From Aldehydirespirator sp965221605 (GTDB lineage Bacteria; Actinomycetota; Acidimicrobiia; Acidimicrobiales; Aldehydirespiratoraceae), in the NCBI GenBank assembly GCA_965221605.1, contig CBDCSK010000015.1, positions 434,001 to 498,000 on the forward strand: a stretch of DNA of 64,000 nucleotides. Direction: 5' to 3'. Positions 34,588 through 43,863 of the stretch are shown in pieces. Within the stretch, counting starts at the first letter, position 1. Every line of letters starts with the position of its first letter. The translations under genes were made by a program, and so were the position numbers. The notes beneath the pieces are model-generated. The model searched no databases and was not told the origin of the DNA. It was given only the letters and a program-made list of their open reading frames with translations.

Positions 34588-35946
34588 CTAGCGGTTGGCG
34601 CCGGTGACCTGCCAGGCCGGGCCGGCGAAGCGCCACAGCATCAGACCGAGGCGGGTCGCCATCCAGGCGTGAAGGGCGGCCCATAGCCAGCCGATCCCCG
34701 CCCCGGCCGCCACGACCAGCAGCCCGCCGCCCACCAGCACCACGCCGGCACCGACCATGGACACGGCCAGGAAGCGCAGGTCGCCTGCTCCGATCAGCAC
34801 GCCGTCCAAGGCGAAGACCACCCCCGCGGCCGGTTGGGAGAAGCCGACGTGCAGCAACAGGAAGGCCGCCAGCGCGACCACCGCAGCATCCTCGGTGAAC
34901 ACGTGGGGCAGCGCCGGCGAGACGGCCAGCACCACCGCTCCGGTCAGCACGCCGGAGGCCGCGCCCCAGCCGATCATGCGCCGTCCCAGCGCCCGGGCCC
35001 GGTCGGGCTGGCTCGCACCCAGGGCCAGGCCGATGAGGGCCTGACCGGCGATGGCCACCGCATCGAGCACCAGAGCCAGGACCGTCCAGACCTCGAACAC
35101 GATCTGGTGAGCAGCCAGGTCGTCGGTGCCGATGCGGGCCGCGACGGCCACCGTGACCGTCAGGCTGGCCCGCAGCGCCGAGGTCCGGATCAGCAGGTCC
35201 CAGCCGGCGATGGCCAGGCGCCGGATGACGGCCGGGTCCGGCCGCAGGCCCACGCCATGGCGGGCCACCGCCTGCCGGATCCACCAGACGAAGACGGCCG
35301 CGGCTGCGGTCTGGGCCACAACCGTCGACAACGCCGACGCGCCGATCCCCTGATCGAAGCCGTACACCAGCACCACCTCGAGCACGAAGTTCCCGACTGC
35401 TGATCCCAGAGCCACCGCGAAGGGCCGCTTGGTGTCCTGAACGCCCCGCAGGTAGCCCACCCCGGCCAGCATCACGAGCATGGCCGGCAGCCCGAAGAGG
35501 GAGATCCTCAGGTAGACGAGCGCGTTGTGGCGCACCGCGGGGTCGTCGCCGCCCAGGGTGTCCACCATCCAGGACGACAGCAGCAGGCCGGCCGCAGCCA
35601 GAACGATGCCGGCGGCCAGCGCCAGCCAGATGCTCTGAACCGCCTGATGGGCGGCCCGGCGGTGCTCGCCCGCGCCCAGCAGGCGGGCCACCGCCGCGGT
35701 GGTGCCGTAGGCCAGGAAGATGAACATGGCGTGGGCGGTCAGCAGGATCGACGCGGCCAGCGCAAGGCCGCCGAGCTGGGGTGTGCCTAAGCGGCCCACG
35801 ATTGCGGTGTCGGCGAGCACGTACAGCGGCTCGGCCACCAGCGCGCCCAGCGCGGGCCACGCCAGCCGCCAGATCTCCCGGTCGTCGCCACTCCAGCGCA
35901 GCTGCATGAGGATCGGTCGCCGGCGGTCGTCGCCGGTGGGCGTCAT
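34588..35946 (-). CDS. MATE-family (DinF-like) efflux transporter
   Basis: A 452-residue, twelve-helix multidrug and toxic-compound extruder. WRLAWPALGALVAEPLYVLADTAIVGRLGTPQLGGLALA is the typical N-terminal MATE repeat, and a second repeat begins around residue 230. The DinF-like subgroup is suggested by AEPLYVLADTAIVG. Substrate unknown; it exchanges drugs or metabolites for Na+ or H+. No partner gene is apparent. Confidence 0.92.
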   Translation of the reverse strand: MTPTGDDRRRPILMQLRWSGDDREIWRLAWPALGALVAEPLYVLADTAIVGRLGTPQLGGLALAASILLTAHAMFIFLAYGTTAAVARLLGAGEHRRAAHQAVQSIWLALAAGIVLAAAGLLLSSWMVDTLGGDDPAVRHNALVYLRISLFGLPAMLVMLAGVGYLRGVQDTKRPFAVALGSAVGNFVLEVVLVYGFDQGIGASALSTVVAQTAAAAVFVWWIRQAVARHGVGLRPDPAVIRRLAIAGWDLLIRTSALRASLTVTVAVAARIGTDDLAAHQIVFEVWTVLALVLDAVAIAGQALIGLALGASQPDRARALGRRMIGWGAASGVLTGAVVLAVSPALPHVFTEDAAVVALAAFLLLHVGFSQPAAGVVFALDGVLIGAGDLRFLAVSMVGAGVVLVGGGLLVVAAGAGIGWLWAALHAWMATRLGLMLWRFAGPAWQVTGANR

Positions 35947-36005
35947 AAGCAGTCTCGAAGAGATGAGAGCACGGCTGCGAGGCTAGGGGTCTGAGCCTGT
36001 TGCAG

Positions 36006-36034
36006 TTGTCTCGGACCGAATCCGAGGCCATAAT
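36006..36034 (+). promoter_or_regulatory. putative ilvB operon promoter
   Basis: TTGTCT (36006-36011) and CATAAT (36029-36034) are separated by 17 bp, the ideal spacing for a housekeeping sigma factor. Transcription would begin near 36041, exactly at the GTG of the short leader peptide, so that frame is probably leaderless. Recognised by eye only. Confidence 0.5.
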
Positions 36035-36041
36035 TGGCGCC

Positions 36042-36080
36042 GTGAACGACGCCGTCCTGCCCGTGGTAGTACCTGGCTGA
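36042..36080 (+). CDS. ilvB leader peptide (attenuator control)
   Basis: A 12-residue open frame V-N-D-A-V-L-P-V-V-V-P-G plus stop TGA. Five of its residues after the start are Val or Leu, with three Val in succession, which is what a branched-chain attenuator leader needs. It begins at the predicted transcription start (leaderless GTG) and is followed by a strong hairpin at 36117-36135, about 60 bp before ilvB. By analogy with ilvB leaders of Streptomyces and Corynebacterium, ribosome stalling on Val/Leu codons would prevent termination. Inferred from sequence and position. Confidence 0.65.
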   Translation: MNDAVLPVVVPG

Positions 36081-36116
36081 CAGCGCGCGCTCGCAAACCC
36101 ATCCGATCGTGCGCAG

Positions 36117-36135
36117 GACCTCCCCCCGGGAGGTC
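36117..36135 (+). terminator. leader hairpin between leader peptide and ilvB
   Basis: GACCTCCC, a CCC loop and GGGAGGTC form a perfect 8-bp GC-rich stem. Only GTTTCG follows, so it is a weak intrinsic terminator by E. coli standards, though high-GC bacteria often lack long U tracts. Its place 37 nt after the leader stop fits an attenuator stem. Confidence 0.5.
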
Positions 36136-36195
36136 GTTTCGCGTGCGGCCCGTTTCCCTCGACCGAACCCCAGCAACCGCCCCGGAGGCCCGATC

Positions 36196-37929
36196 ATGAG
36201 AATGAACGGCGGACAAGCCCTCGTCAAGGCCCTCGAGTGCGAGGGCACCGAAGTGGTATTCGGGCTGCCCGGCGGCGCCATCCTCCCGGTGTACGACCCG
36301 ATCATCGAGTCACCGGTGCGCCACATCCTGGTTCGCCACGAGCAGGGCGCCGGCCACATGGCTGAGGGCTACGCCCACGCCACCGGGCGCCCCGGCGTAG
36401 TGATGATCACCTCCGGGCCCGGTGCCACCAACGCGGTGACTGCGCTGTGCGACGCCTACATGGACTCGGTCCCGCTGGTGTGCATCACGGGACAGGTCCC
36501 CTACGCCGCTATCGGCACCGACGCCTTCCAGGAGTGCGACACCACCGGCATCACCCTGTCGGTCACCAAGCACAACTTCCTGGTCACCGAGGCCCAGGAC
36601 ATCCCTCGCATCGTGCACGAGGCCTTCCACATCGCCACCACCGGGCGGCCCGGCCCGGTGCTGGTGGACATCCCCAAGGACATCGTCGACCCGAACAACC
36701 CGCGCTCGGCCATGACCTGGTACGAGCCCACCGACGACATCATGGAGCTGCCCGGATACCGCCCTGCCACGGCCGGCGATCCCGAGTTGGTGCGGGCCGC
36801 GGCCGAGCTGATCTGCAAGGCCGAGCGTCCCGTCCTCTACGCCGGCGGCGGGATCCTCAAGGCCCGGGCCGCGGCCGAGCTGCTGGCCCTCGCAGAGTTG
36901 ATCGACGTCCCAGTGGTCACCACCCTCATGGCCCGGGGATGCTTCCCCGACAGCCACGAGCTGTGCCTGGGCATGCCCGGCATGCACGGCAACTACACCG
37001 CGGTCACCGCCATGCAGCGCTCGGACCTGCTCATCGCGCTCGGAGCCCGCTTCGACGACCGTGTGACCGGGCGGCTCGACGGCTTCGCCCCCGACGCCAA
37101 GGTGATCCATGTGGACATCGACGCGGCTGAGCTGGGCAAGGTCAGGAACCCTGACGTGGCCATCCGGGGCGACTGCAAGCTGGTGATCGCCGAGCTGGTC
37201 GAGGCTGTGCGAGCCGGCGGCGGCGCCGAGGCCCAGGCTGACCGGCGGGCCTGGCGCTCGACGATCAGCGGCTGGCAGGAGCGCTACCCGCTGGTGTACG
37301 AGCAGTCCGAGCCGGGGGAGCTGCTCAAGCCCCAGTACGTGCTGGAGGTGCTGCGCGACTCCACCCCCGATGACACGATCGTCACCTCCGGGGTGGGCCA
37401 GCACCAGATGTGGGCCAGCCAGTACTGGAAGTTCGACCACCCGTACACCTGGATCAACTCGGGCGGGCTGGGCACGATGGGCTTCTCGGTCCCGGCCGCC
37501 ATCGGAGCCAAGGTCGGGATGCCCGACCGGATGGTGTGGGCCGTCGACGGCGACGGCTGCTTCCAGATGACCGCACAGGAGCTGGTCACCGCGTCGATGG
37601 AACGCATCCCCATCAAGGTCGCCCTGTTCAACAACGCATACCTGGGAATGGTCCGCCAGTGGCAGGAGATGTTCTACGAGGAGCGCTACAGCGAGGTCTA
37701 CCTCTCCTACGAGATCCCCGACTACGTGAAATGGGCCGAGGCCATGGGCTGCGTCGCCCTGCGGGTCGAGGCCCCCGAGGAGGTGGCGCCGGCCATCACC
37801 AAGGCCAACGAGATCGACGACCGGCCCGTGGTCCTGGAGTTCCGAAGCTCCGCGGGCGAGAACGTCTTTCCGATGGTCCCGGCCGGCCAGTCCAACTCCG
37901 ACATCGTCGTCGACCCCTCGCAGCGATGA
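36196..37929 (+). CDS. ilvB: acetolactate synthase large subunit
   Basis: A 577-residue ThDP enzyme that condenses pyruvate with pyruvate or 2-oxobutyrate, the first step of Val/Leu/Ile synthesis. The catalytic Glu is in RHEQGAGHMAEGYA and the ThDP/Mg motif is DGDGCFQMTAQELVT...LFNNAYLG. GLPGGAILPVYD is the typical N-terminus. ATG at 36196 has GGAGG 8 nt upstream. It overlaps ilvN by 4 nt and is preceded by a leader peptide and hairpin. Confidence 0.96.
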   Translation: MRMNGGQALVKALECEGTEVVFGLPGGAILPVYDPIIESPVRHILVRHEQGAGHMAEGYAHATGRPGVVMITSGPGATNAVTALCDAYMDSVPLVCITGQVPYAAIGTDAFQECDTTGITLSVTKHNFLVTEAQDIPRIVHEAFHIATTGRPGPVLVDIPKDIVDPNNPRSAMTWYEPTDDIMELPGYRPATAGDPELVRAAAELICKAERPVLYAGGGILKARAAAELLALAELIDVPVVTTLMARGCFPDSHELCLGMPGMHGNYTAVTAMQRSDLLIALGARFDDRVTGRLDGFAPDAKVIHVDIDAAELGKVRNPDVAIRGDCKLVIAELVEAVRAGGGAEAQADRRAWRSTISGWQERYPLVYEQSEPGELLKPQYVLEVLRDSTPDDTIVTSGVGQHQMWASQYWKFDHPYTWINSGGLGTMGFSVPAAIGAKVGMPDRMVWAVDGDGCFQMTAQELVTASMERIPIKVALFNNAYLGMVRQWQEMFYEERYSEVYLSYEIPDYVKWAEAMGCVALRVEAPEEVAPAITKANEIDDRPVVLEFRSSAGENVFPMVPAGQSNSDIVVDPSQR

Positions 37930-38453
37930 CCACCCCCGTCACTGCCGGCGAAGCGGGGCCGGCCGACCGGTTCCACACCATCGTCACCACCGTGGAGAAC
38001 AAGCCTGGGGTGCTGGCCCGGGTGGCGGGGCTGTTCGCCCGGCGCGGGTTCAACATCGAGTCGCTGGCGGTCGCCCCCACCGCCGACGAGCGCTTCAGCC
38101 GGATCACGTTCACGGTGGACGTGGCCTCGTCGTCGCTGGAGCAGGTGGTCAAGCAGCTCGACAAGCTCATCAACGTGGTGGAGATCAGCGAGTTGAAGCC
38201 GGCGGAGTCTGTCGAGCGGGAACTGATGCTGGTGACGGTGGCCGCGGACGCGGCCGGCGGGCGCCGCCACGAGCTGCTCGAGCTGGTCGACGACTTCCGG
38301 GCCTACGTGCTCGACGCCGACCAGTCGCAGATGATGCTGTCGCTGGCGGCCCGCCCGGCTCGGCTCGACGAGTTCGAGGAACGCCTGCGAGCCTTCGGCA
38401 TCGTGCAACTGCAGCGCACCGGCCGGGTCGCGCTGCCCTCGCTGGGCTCCTGA
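37926..38453 (+). CDS. ilvN: acetolactate synthase small (regulatory) subunit
   Basis: A 175-residue ACT-domain subunit. HTIVTTVENKPGVLARVAGLFARRGFNIESLAV is the N-terminal ACT domain that binds valine for feedback control; the C-terminal half (about 90-165) is the ALS_ss_C domain. The ATG overlaps the ilvB stop (ATGA), so subunits are made in step. The alternative name ilvH is used in some genera. Confidence 0.95.
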   Translation: MTTPVTAGEAGPADRFHTIVTTVENKPGVLARVAGLFARRGFNIESLAVAPTADERFSRITFTVDVASSSLEQVVKQLDKLINVVEISELKPAESVERELMLVTVAADAAGGRRHELLELVDDFRAYVLDADQSQMMLSLAARPARLDEFEERLRAFGIVQLQRTGRVALPSLGS

Positions 38454-38508
38454 TCTGTACCGTCAATCTCGACCATTCCATCCCTACCAATACAAAAGAG
38501 AGGCTCTC

Positions 38509-39540
38509 GTGGCGAACATCTACTACGAGCAGGACGTGGACCGGTCGGCCATCGCCGGCCGCAAGGTGGCCGTGCTCGGCTACGGATCCCAGGGCCATTC
38601 GCACGCCCTCAACCTCAAGGACTCGGGCATCGACGTGCGGGTGGGCCTGCGCGACGGCTCCTCGTCGGCCGCCAAGGCCCGGGAGGCCGGCCTCGAGGTC
38701 CGCTCGATCGCCGACGCGGTGGCCGAGGCCGACGTGACGATGATGCTCATGCCCGACACCGAGATGGGCGCCATCTACACCGAGCACGTCGAGCCGAACC
38801 TGCAGGCCGGCGAGGCGCTGTTCTTCGCCCACGGGTTCAACATCCGCTTCGGGCTGATCTCCCCGCCGGAGTCGGTGGACGTGTGCATGGTCGCCCCCAA
38901 GGGGCCCGGCCATCTGGTGCGCCGCACCTATGTCGAGGGCGGCGGGGTGCCGTGCCTGGTGGCGATAGAGCAGGACGCCTCTAGCGGCGCACTGCCCCTC
39001 GCGCTGGCCTATGCCGACGCCATCGGCGGGGCCCGGGCCGGGGTCATCGAGACCACCTTCACCGAGGAGACCGAGACCGACCTGTTCGGTGAGCAGGCCG
39101 TGCTGTGCGGGGGCACCACCGCCCTGGTGCAGGCCGCCTTCGAGACGCTGGTCGACGCCGGCTACCAGCCCGAGATCTGCTACTTCGAGTGCCTGCACGA
39201 GCTGAAGCTGATCGTGGACCTCATGTACGAGGAGGGCATCGCCGGGATGCGCTACTCGGTGTCGGACACCGCCGAGTACGGCGACCTGACCCGGGGGCCG
39301 CGCATCGTCAACGACGCGGTGCGAGCCGAGATGCAGCGCATCCTGGCCGAGGTGCAGGACGGCTCCTTCGCCGAGGAGTGGGTGGCCGAGAGCCGGGGCG
39401 GCCGGGCCAACTTCCTGCGGCTGGAGGCGGCCGGGCACGACCACCCGGTCGAGATCGTCGGTAAGGAGCTCCGGGCCATGATGCCGTGGATCTCCGCCGG
39501 CAAGGCGTCCGTGAAGGAGACCTCCGGCGGCCAGGGCTAG
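38509..39540 (+). CDS. ilvC: ketol-acid reductoisomerase, class I
   Basis: A 343-residue enzyme that converts acetolactate to dihydroxyisovalerate. The dinucleotide fold is GYGSQGHSHALNLKDSG with the phosphate-recognition loop LRDGSSSAAK, in line with NADPH use. APKGPGHLVRRTY, the metal ligands in ETETDLFGEQAVLCGG and the knotted C-terminal domain ECLHELKLIVDLMYEEG are intact. The length matches short class I enzymes. GTG at 38509 follows a GAGAGG Shine-Dalgarno. It lies 55 nt after ilvN and ends the core block; everything after is accessory. Confidence 0.96.
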   Translation: MANIYYEQDVDRSAIAGRKVAVLGYGSQGHSHALNLKDSGIDVRVGLRDGSSSAAKAREAGLEVRSIADAVAEADVTMMLMPDTEMGAIYTEHVEPNLQAGEALFFAHGFNIRFGLISPPESVDVCMVAPKGPGHLVRRTYVEGGGVPCLVAIEQDASSGALPLALAYADAIGGARAGVIETTFTEETETDLFGEQAVLCGGTTALVQAAFETLVDAGYQPEICYFECLHELKLIVDLMYEEGIAGMRYSVSDTAEYGDLTRGPRIVNDAVRAEMQRILAEVQDGSFAEEWVAESRGGRANFLRLEAAGHDHPVEIVGKELRAMMPWISAGKASVKETSGGQG

Positions 39541-39586
39541 CCATGGTCTCGGGCGGCGCTCGACGTTGCGCCGTTGCGTCGACTGC

Positions 39587-42500
39587 CTATTGCGACGATG
39601 TCGTGCCCCAGCGGCGGGCGATCACTCGGTCTCTGTCCTTGGGGTCGGTAATGGCGATGGTGGAGGTCGGGGTTCGGAGCCAGAAGGTGTCTTGACCGTC
39701 TTTGTGCTCTAGGACGGGATGACTGGAGGGTGCGATGCTGATGCGGGCAAGGTGGTTGCCGTTGATGCTGTGGAATTCCCAGGTGACGAGGGGTATCACG
39801 GCGTCGCCGAGGCGGGAGCGGATGAGGTTCTGCAGGTGCTGGCCCCAGAGGTCTTGGTCGCCTCGCTGACCTCGTTTGGAGAACGTGGCGTAGTCGTCCT
39901 CGAGGCCATGGACCGTGCCGTCGTCGGCCACCCCGATCAGGAGGGTGCCGCCGAAGTCGCAGTTGGCGAACCCTGCGATGGTCTTGACGGCGGCGTCTTC
40001 AACAGCGCCGCCCTTGCGCTGCTGGTGGATGTCCCAGCGCAGGGTGGACTTGTACTCCAGGAACTCCGACTCCCGGTCGGCACCCAGCAGGTCGCCGATA
40101 GGGCATGTCCGTTGGCGGGCGACAGTGGCACGCCTTTGCACCTCGACGGCGAAGATGTCCATGACTTCGGCCTGGAGTTCTTCGCTGTCGAGGTAGCTGA
40201 AGATCAGCTCGCTGTTGCGTTCACGCCGTGACAGCAGCGCCTTGAGGTAGCGCTCGGGGAACACGTGGTCGCGGAAGGTGGCTTCGTCGTTGTTGACCGC
40301 CTGGTTCTGGATCTCGGCGTCGGCCACGAGGTCTCCGGCGGCGGCCTCGAACACCAGACGGTCCTCGTCGGTCCAGTCCGTGCCGAAGCGCTCGTTGATG
40401 CGGGCAATGATCTGCGACAACCGCTCGTGGTCGGGGTCGGCGGCGGGGCCTGTGCCCGAGAAGATGGTGGCGACCTCGCTCTCGCCGCCAGGAAGGTCGA
40501 TGGAGCCCTCGAAGGCGATCTCGTGACGCAGGTGGGTCAGTTCCACCTCGGAGCCCAAGTCGATGCTCTGGCCGTGCTCGCGGTCCCGGATCAGTGCGGC
40601 CAGCGCCCGGCTGAACAGGTAGTCGCGCTCGAGGCCTGGGTTGCGGAACGGAACTACCAGCGACAGGAACCCGTACACCCGCACGAACCGGCCGAGAGCG
40701 TCGCGGAAGGACTCCTGGTCGTCGTTCGCCAGTCCGTTGAATCGGTCGACTGCGGGCTGTAGGGCGGCGTCGATCTGGGCGTGGGTTCCCTCGCCTAGCA
40801 GCAGGGCCGCGGCCCGCTCAATCTCGCCGGTGTCGAGCACTCCGAAGTCGTCCAGGTCGCGGCGCGTGTCGAACAGCAGGTTGGGGTCCGTGGGCGGCGC
40901 GACGGTCTTGCCGTGGTACACCGCGAACGCTTCGCCGATCGTTTCGGTGTCGTTCATGAAGTCCATCACGAATGTGGCCGACTTGTCGGGGTGGATGCGG
41001 TTGAGCCTCGACAGGGTCTGCACCGCGGCGAGCCCGGTGAGGGTCTTGTCGACGTACATGGCGGCGAGCTTGGGCTGGTCGAAGCCCGTCTGGAACTTCT
41101 CGGCCACCACCATGATCTGCCACTGGTCGGTGTCGAACTGGGCAGCGGTCTGGGATTCCCTGAAGCCGTTTGCCCGAGATTCGGTCAGCCCCTCAACCTC
41201 TCCCGAGAACGCCGCCAGCACCCCCAGGTCGTAGCCAAGGTCGGTGGCGTAGGCCTGCAGTGCCCGCCACATGCGCACCGCATGGGGTCGTGACGAGCAC
41301 ACGACCATCGCCTTGGCCTTGCCGGTGATCTGGCCGGCGATCTTGGTGCGGAAATGCTCGACGATGATCTCCGCCTTCTGGGCCAGGTTGTCGGGGTGCA
41401 GAGTCACGAAGCGTGCCAGCGCGCTGCGGGCCTTGGCGGTGTCGTACGACGGGTCGTCGAGGATCGCCTTCTCCAGGTGGTAGTACTGGTTGTAGGTGAC
41501 GTAGCCGGCCAGCACGTCGCAGATGAAGCCCTCCTCGATGGCCTGACGCATCGGGTACAGGTGAAACGGCTCGTGGCGGCCGCTGGCGCCCACCTCGCCG
41601 AACAGTTCCAGGGTGCGGCCCTTCGGCGTGGCGGTGAAGGCGAAGAACGACAGGTTGGGCTGCTGGCCCCGGGCAGCGACCGCCTCCGCCAGCAGCGCAT
41701 CAACTTCGCCCGGCTCCAGATCCTCGCCGGCTTCGACTTCGGGCTCGGCTGACCCCAGGGCGCGGCGCAGTTCCTTGGCCGCCTCGCCGGTCTGGGACGA
41801 GTGGGCCTCGTCGACTATCACGGCGTAGTCGCGTTCGGGCAGCGACTCGATCTTGTCGAAGATGAACGGGAACTTCTGCAGCGTGGTGACGATGATGCGG
41901 GCCTGCTCGCCGGCCAGGGCCTGGGCCAACTGGGCCGAGTCCTCGTCGATGCGCTGCACCACCCCGATGGCGTGCTCGAACTGGCCGATGGTGTCCTGGA
42001 GCTGGCGGTCGAGCACAACTCGGTCGGTGATGACCACCACCTTGTGGAACACCTCGGTGTCGTCATCGGAGTGCAGCGACGACAGGCGGTGTGCGAGCCA
42101 GGCGATCGAGTTGGACTTGCCCGACCCCGCGGAGTGCTGCACCAGGTAGCTGCGGCCTGGGCCGTGCTGTTTGGCGTCAGCCTCCAGGCGCCGGACCGCG
42201 TCCCACTGGTGGAACCTCGGGAAGATCACGTCAGGGCGGGCCCGGGATCCCTTTGATGGCTTCGTCACGTGCACGAAGCGTCCCAGGATGTCCATCCAGG
42301 CGTCGCGGCTCCACACCTGCTCCCACAGGTAGGCGGTGCGGTGCCCGGCGGGATTCGAGGGGTTGCCCGCGCCCAGGTTGTAGCCCCGGTTGAACGGCAG
42401 GAACCGGGTGCGGGCGCCGGCCAGCCGGGTGGTCATCATCACCGACGACGTATCGACCGCGAAGTGAACCATGCCCACCCGGCCCAGGGTCCGGTTGCTG

Positions 42501-43058
42501 GGCGGACGGTTGCTGCGGTACTGGGCGACGGCGTTCTCGACGGTCTGGCCCGTCAGCGGATTCTTCAGCTCTGCCGTGGCCACCGGCACGCCGTTGACGA
42601 ACAGGCCCAAGTCGACGGTGCGGCCGCTGGACGGATCGAACGGCAGCTGCCTGGTCACAGACAGCACGTTGGCCTCGTAGAGGGTCGCCAGCTCCGGGGT
42701 CAGCCCATGCGCGGGCCGGAAGTACGCCAGCCGGATGGTGATGTTGCGGTCGACCACACCGCGACGCAGCACATCCACGGTGCCCCGCCTGTCCAAACTC
42801 CGCAGCCAGCCGCTGGACGAACCCGGACTGCGCCTGGTTCGGATCGCCGCCGTACGCCGTGTCCACGAGGCGCGCCCACTTGCTCCCCTGCGTCGCACCG
42901 ATGAACTCGAACAAGTCGGCCGTGTCGACGCCCGCCTCAGTGTCGAAGTCCCGCGGCCCATCCCCGACATTGCCGATCTTGACGCGCTGATACCCGCCGT
43001 GCTCGACCAGCCAGCCAGTAATTTGCTCCTCGAACGCCGCCTCGGTGACAGAACTCAC
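39587..43058 (-). pseudogene. hsdR: type I restriction enzyme HsdR fused to AlbA_2/Schlafen-like domain, one frameshift
   Basis: The coding sequence would give about 1,156 residues after repairing a single extra base. The N-terminus from GTG 43058 (VSSVTEAAFEEQITGWL) reads to about 42797, then the frame shifts at an AAA run (42795-42797) and continues as LDRRGTVDVLRRGV. The nuclease motif is LGLFVNGVPVATAELKNPLTG, Walker A is SAGSGKSNSIAW and the DEAD-type box is VDEAHSSQ; helicase and C-terminal HsdR regions follow. From about 40090 down, ESEFLEYKSTLRWDI...GGTLLIGVADDGTVHGLEDDY is an AlbA_2 (Schlafen DNA-binding) domain, an uncommon fusion. hsdS and hsdM lie about 16 kb away on the same strand. 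A sequencing error is possible. Confidence 0.85.
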
Positions 43059-43179
43059 GCCGCCACTCTCCTCCACGGCCCCAATGTCCAAGCCATCCTA
43101 GAACGATGGTGCCCAAGCCACGATCAGCGCTTGGACTAGTGGCGGGGCTGTCAGGCGACAGACCCGAGAACATCATGGT

Positions 43180-43863
43180 CTATTGCGTAACGTCTCGCGA
43201 GGGGATCACCGGCTCCTGTAAGGCCTCCGGATGGGCCTCCATGTCCCGATCGGTGTATGTCGACTTAGCGAACGGCGGCTCGCTGCGCAGCAACTGGACG
43301 TAACGGGCGTCCTGCGCGTGGCTAACGCTCTCTTGCAGCCGCCTAGCCGCTTGCACCAATTTGGGCTCACTGCTCGGCCTGGAGAGCGCTTGGGAAGCCG
43401 CGTACTCGCACGCTGCGAGGGCAGCGCTGTAGATGTCGGCGGCGTAGTTCGGCGTGATCTGGGCCAAGATCGAAAGAGATTGCTCCTCATAAACGTAGGT
43501 GGCAGCCGTCCGCCAGGGACTCAGGTCCTCGGGCTCGAGCGGCAAGATGAGCATCTTGAAGTGCTCTACCACTGGTATCGGGAGCGCCGCGAGCAACACC
43601 TCGATTCTGTGATCGTGATTGGGTAGCTGGCGTACCACTCCAGCGGTGAAGGCCTTGACCGCGTTCTCGGTCGCCATGTGCGCAGCGCTGCAGACCTCGA
43701 TCATTCTGTCGAAGCGTGCTTCATCCCACCTGGGGGCATTGTCGGCTCGCATGGCGACGGCCTCGTTCTCTCCAGGGCGGGCTGCCTCAGCCAGACGATC
43801 GATCTGAAAGCGCGCCGTTCCCAGTGCCTCTGCGGCTCGCCGGTTGAGTTCTGCGCCGTTCAT
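43180..43863 (-). CDS. HEPN-like small protein, partner of the large nuclease-HEPN protein
   Basis: A 227-residue helical protein. The segment RFDRMIEVCSAAHMATENAV followed by KAFTAGVVRQLPNH parallels RYDRMRVLCERSHSAANAAL and RAYTKGVIRQRPS near the end of the 1,704-residue protein encoded just upstream. It is therefore a stand-alone copy of that HEPN region. HEPN proteins are often RNases or are targets of an adjacent nucleotidyltransferase, as in MntA/HepT pairs. The Arg preceding the His in the larger copy is not conserved here (Ile instead), so activity may differ. The ATG overlaps the upstream stop (ATGA), so translation is coupled. The start at 43863 is preferred over a further-upstream one. 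Confidence 0.7.
   Translation of the reverse strand: MNGAELNRRAAEALGTARFQIDRLAEAARPGENEAVAMRADNAPRWDEARFDRMIEVCSAAHMATENAVKAFTAGVVRQLPNHDHRIEVLLAALPIPVVEHFKMLILPLEPEDLSPWRTAATYVYEEQSLSILAQITPNYAADIYSAALAACEYAASQALSRPSSEPKLVQAARRLQESVSHAQDARYVQLLRSEPPFAKSTYTDRDMEAHPEALQEPVIPSRDVTQ

Noticed and set aside
16674..35946. Long open frames antisense to ligA, gatA, gatB and other core genes
   Set aside because: They mirror the codon structure of well-supported genes in high-GC DNA, are Arg/Gly/Pro/His-rich and match no family.
40265..40762. Plus-strand frames across hsdR
   Set aside because: They are antisense to clear HsdR helicase motifs and show no protein-like pattern.
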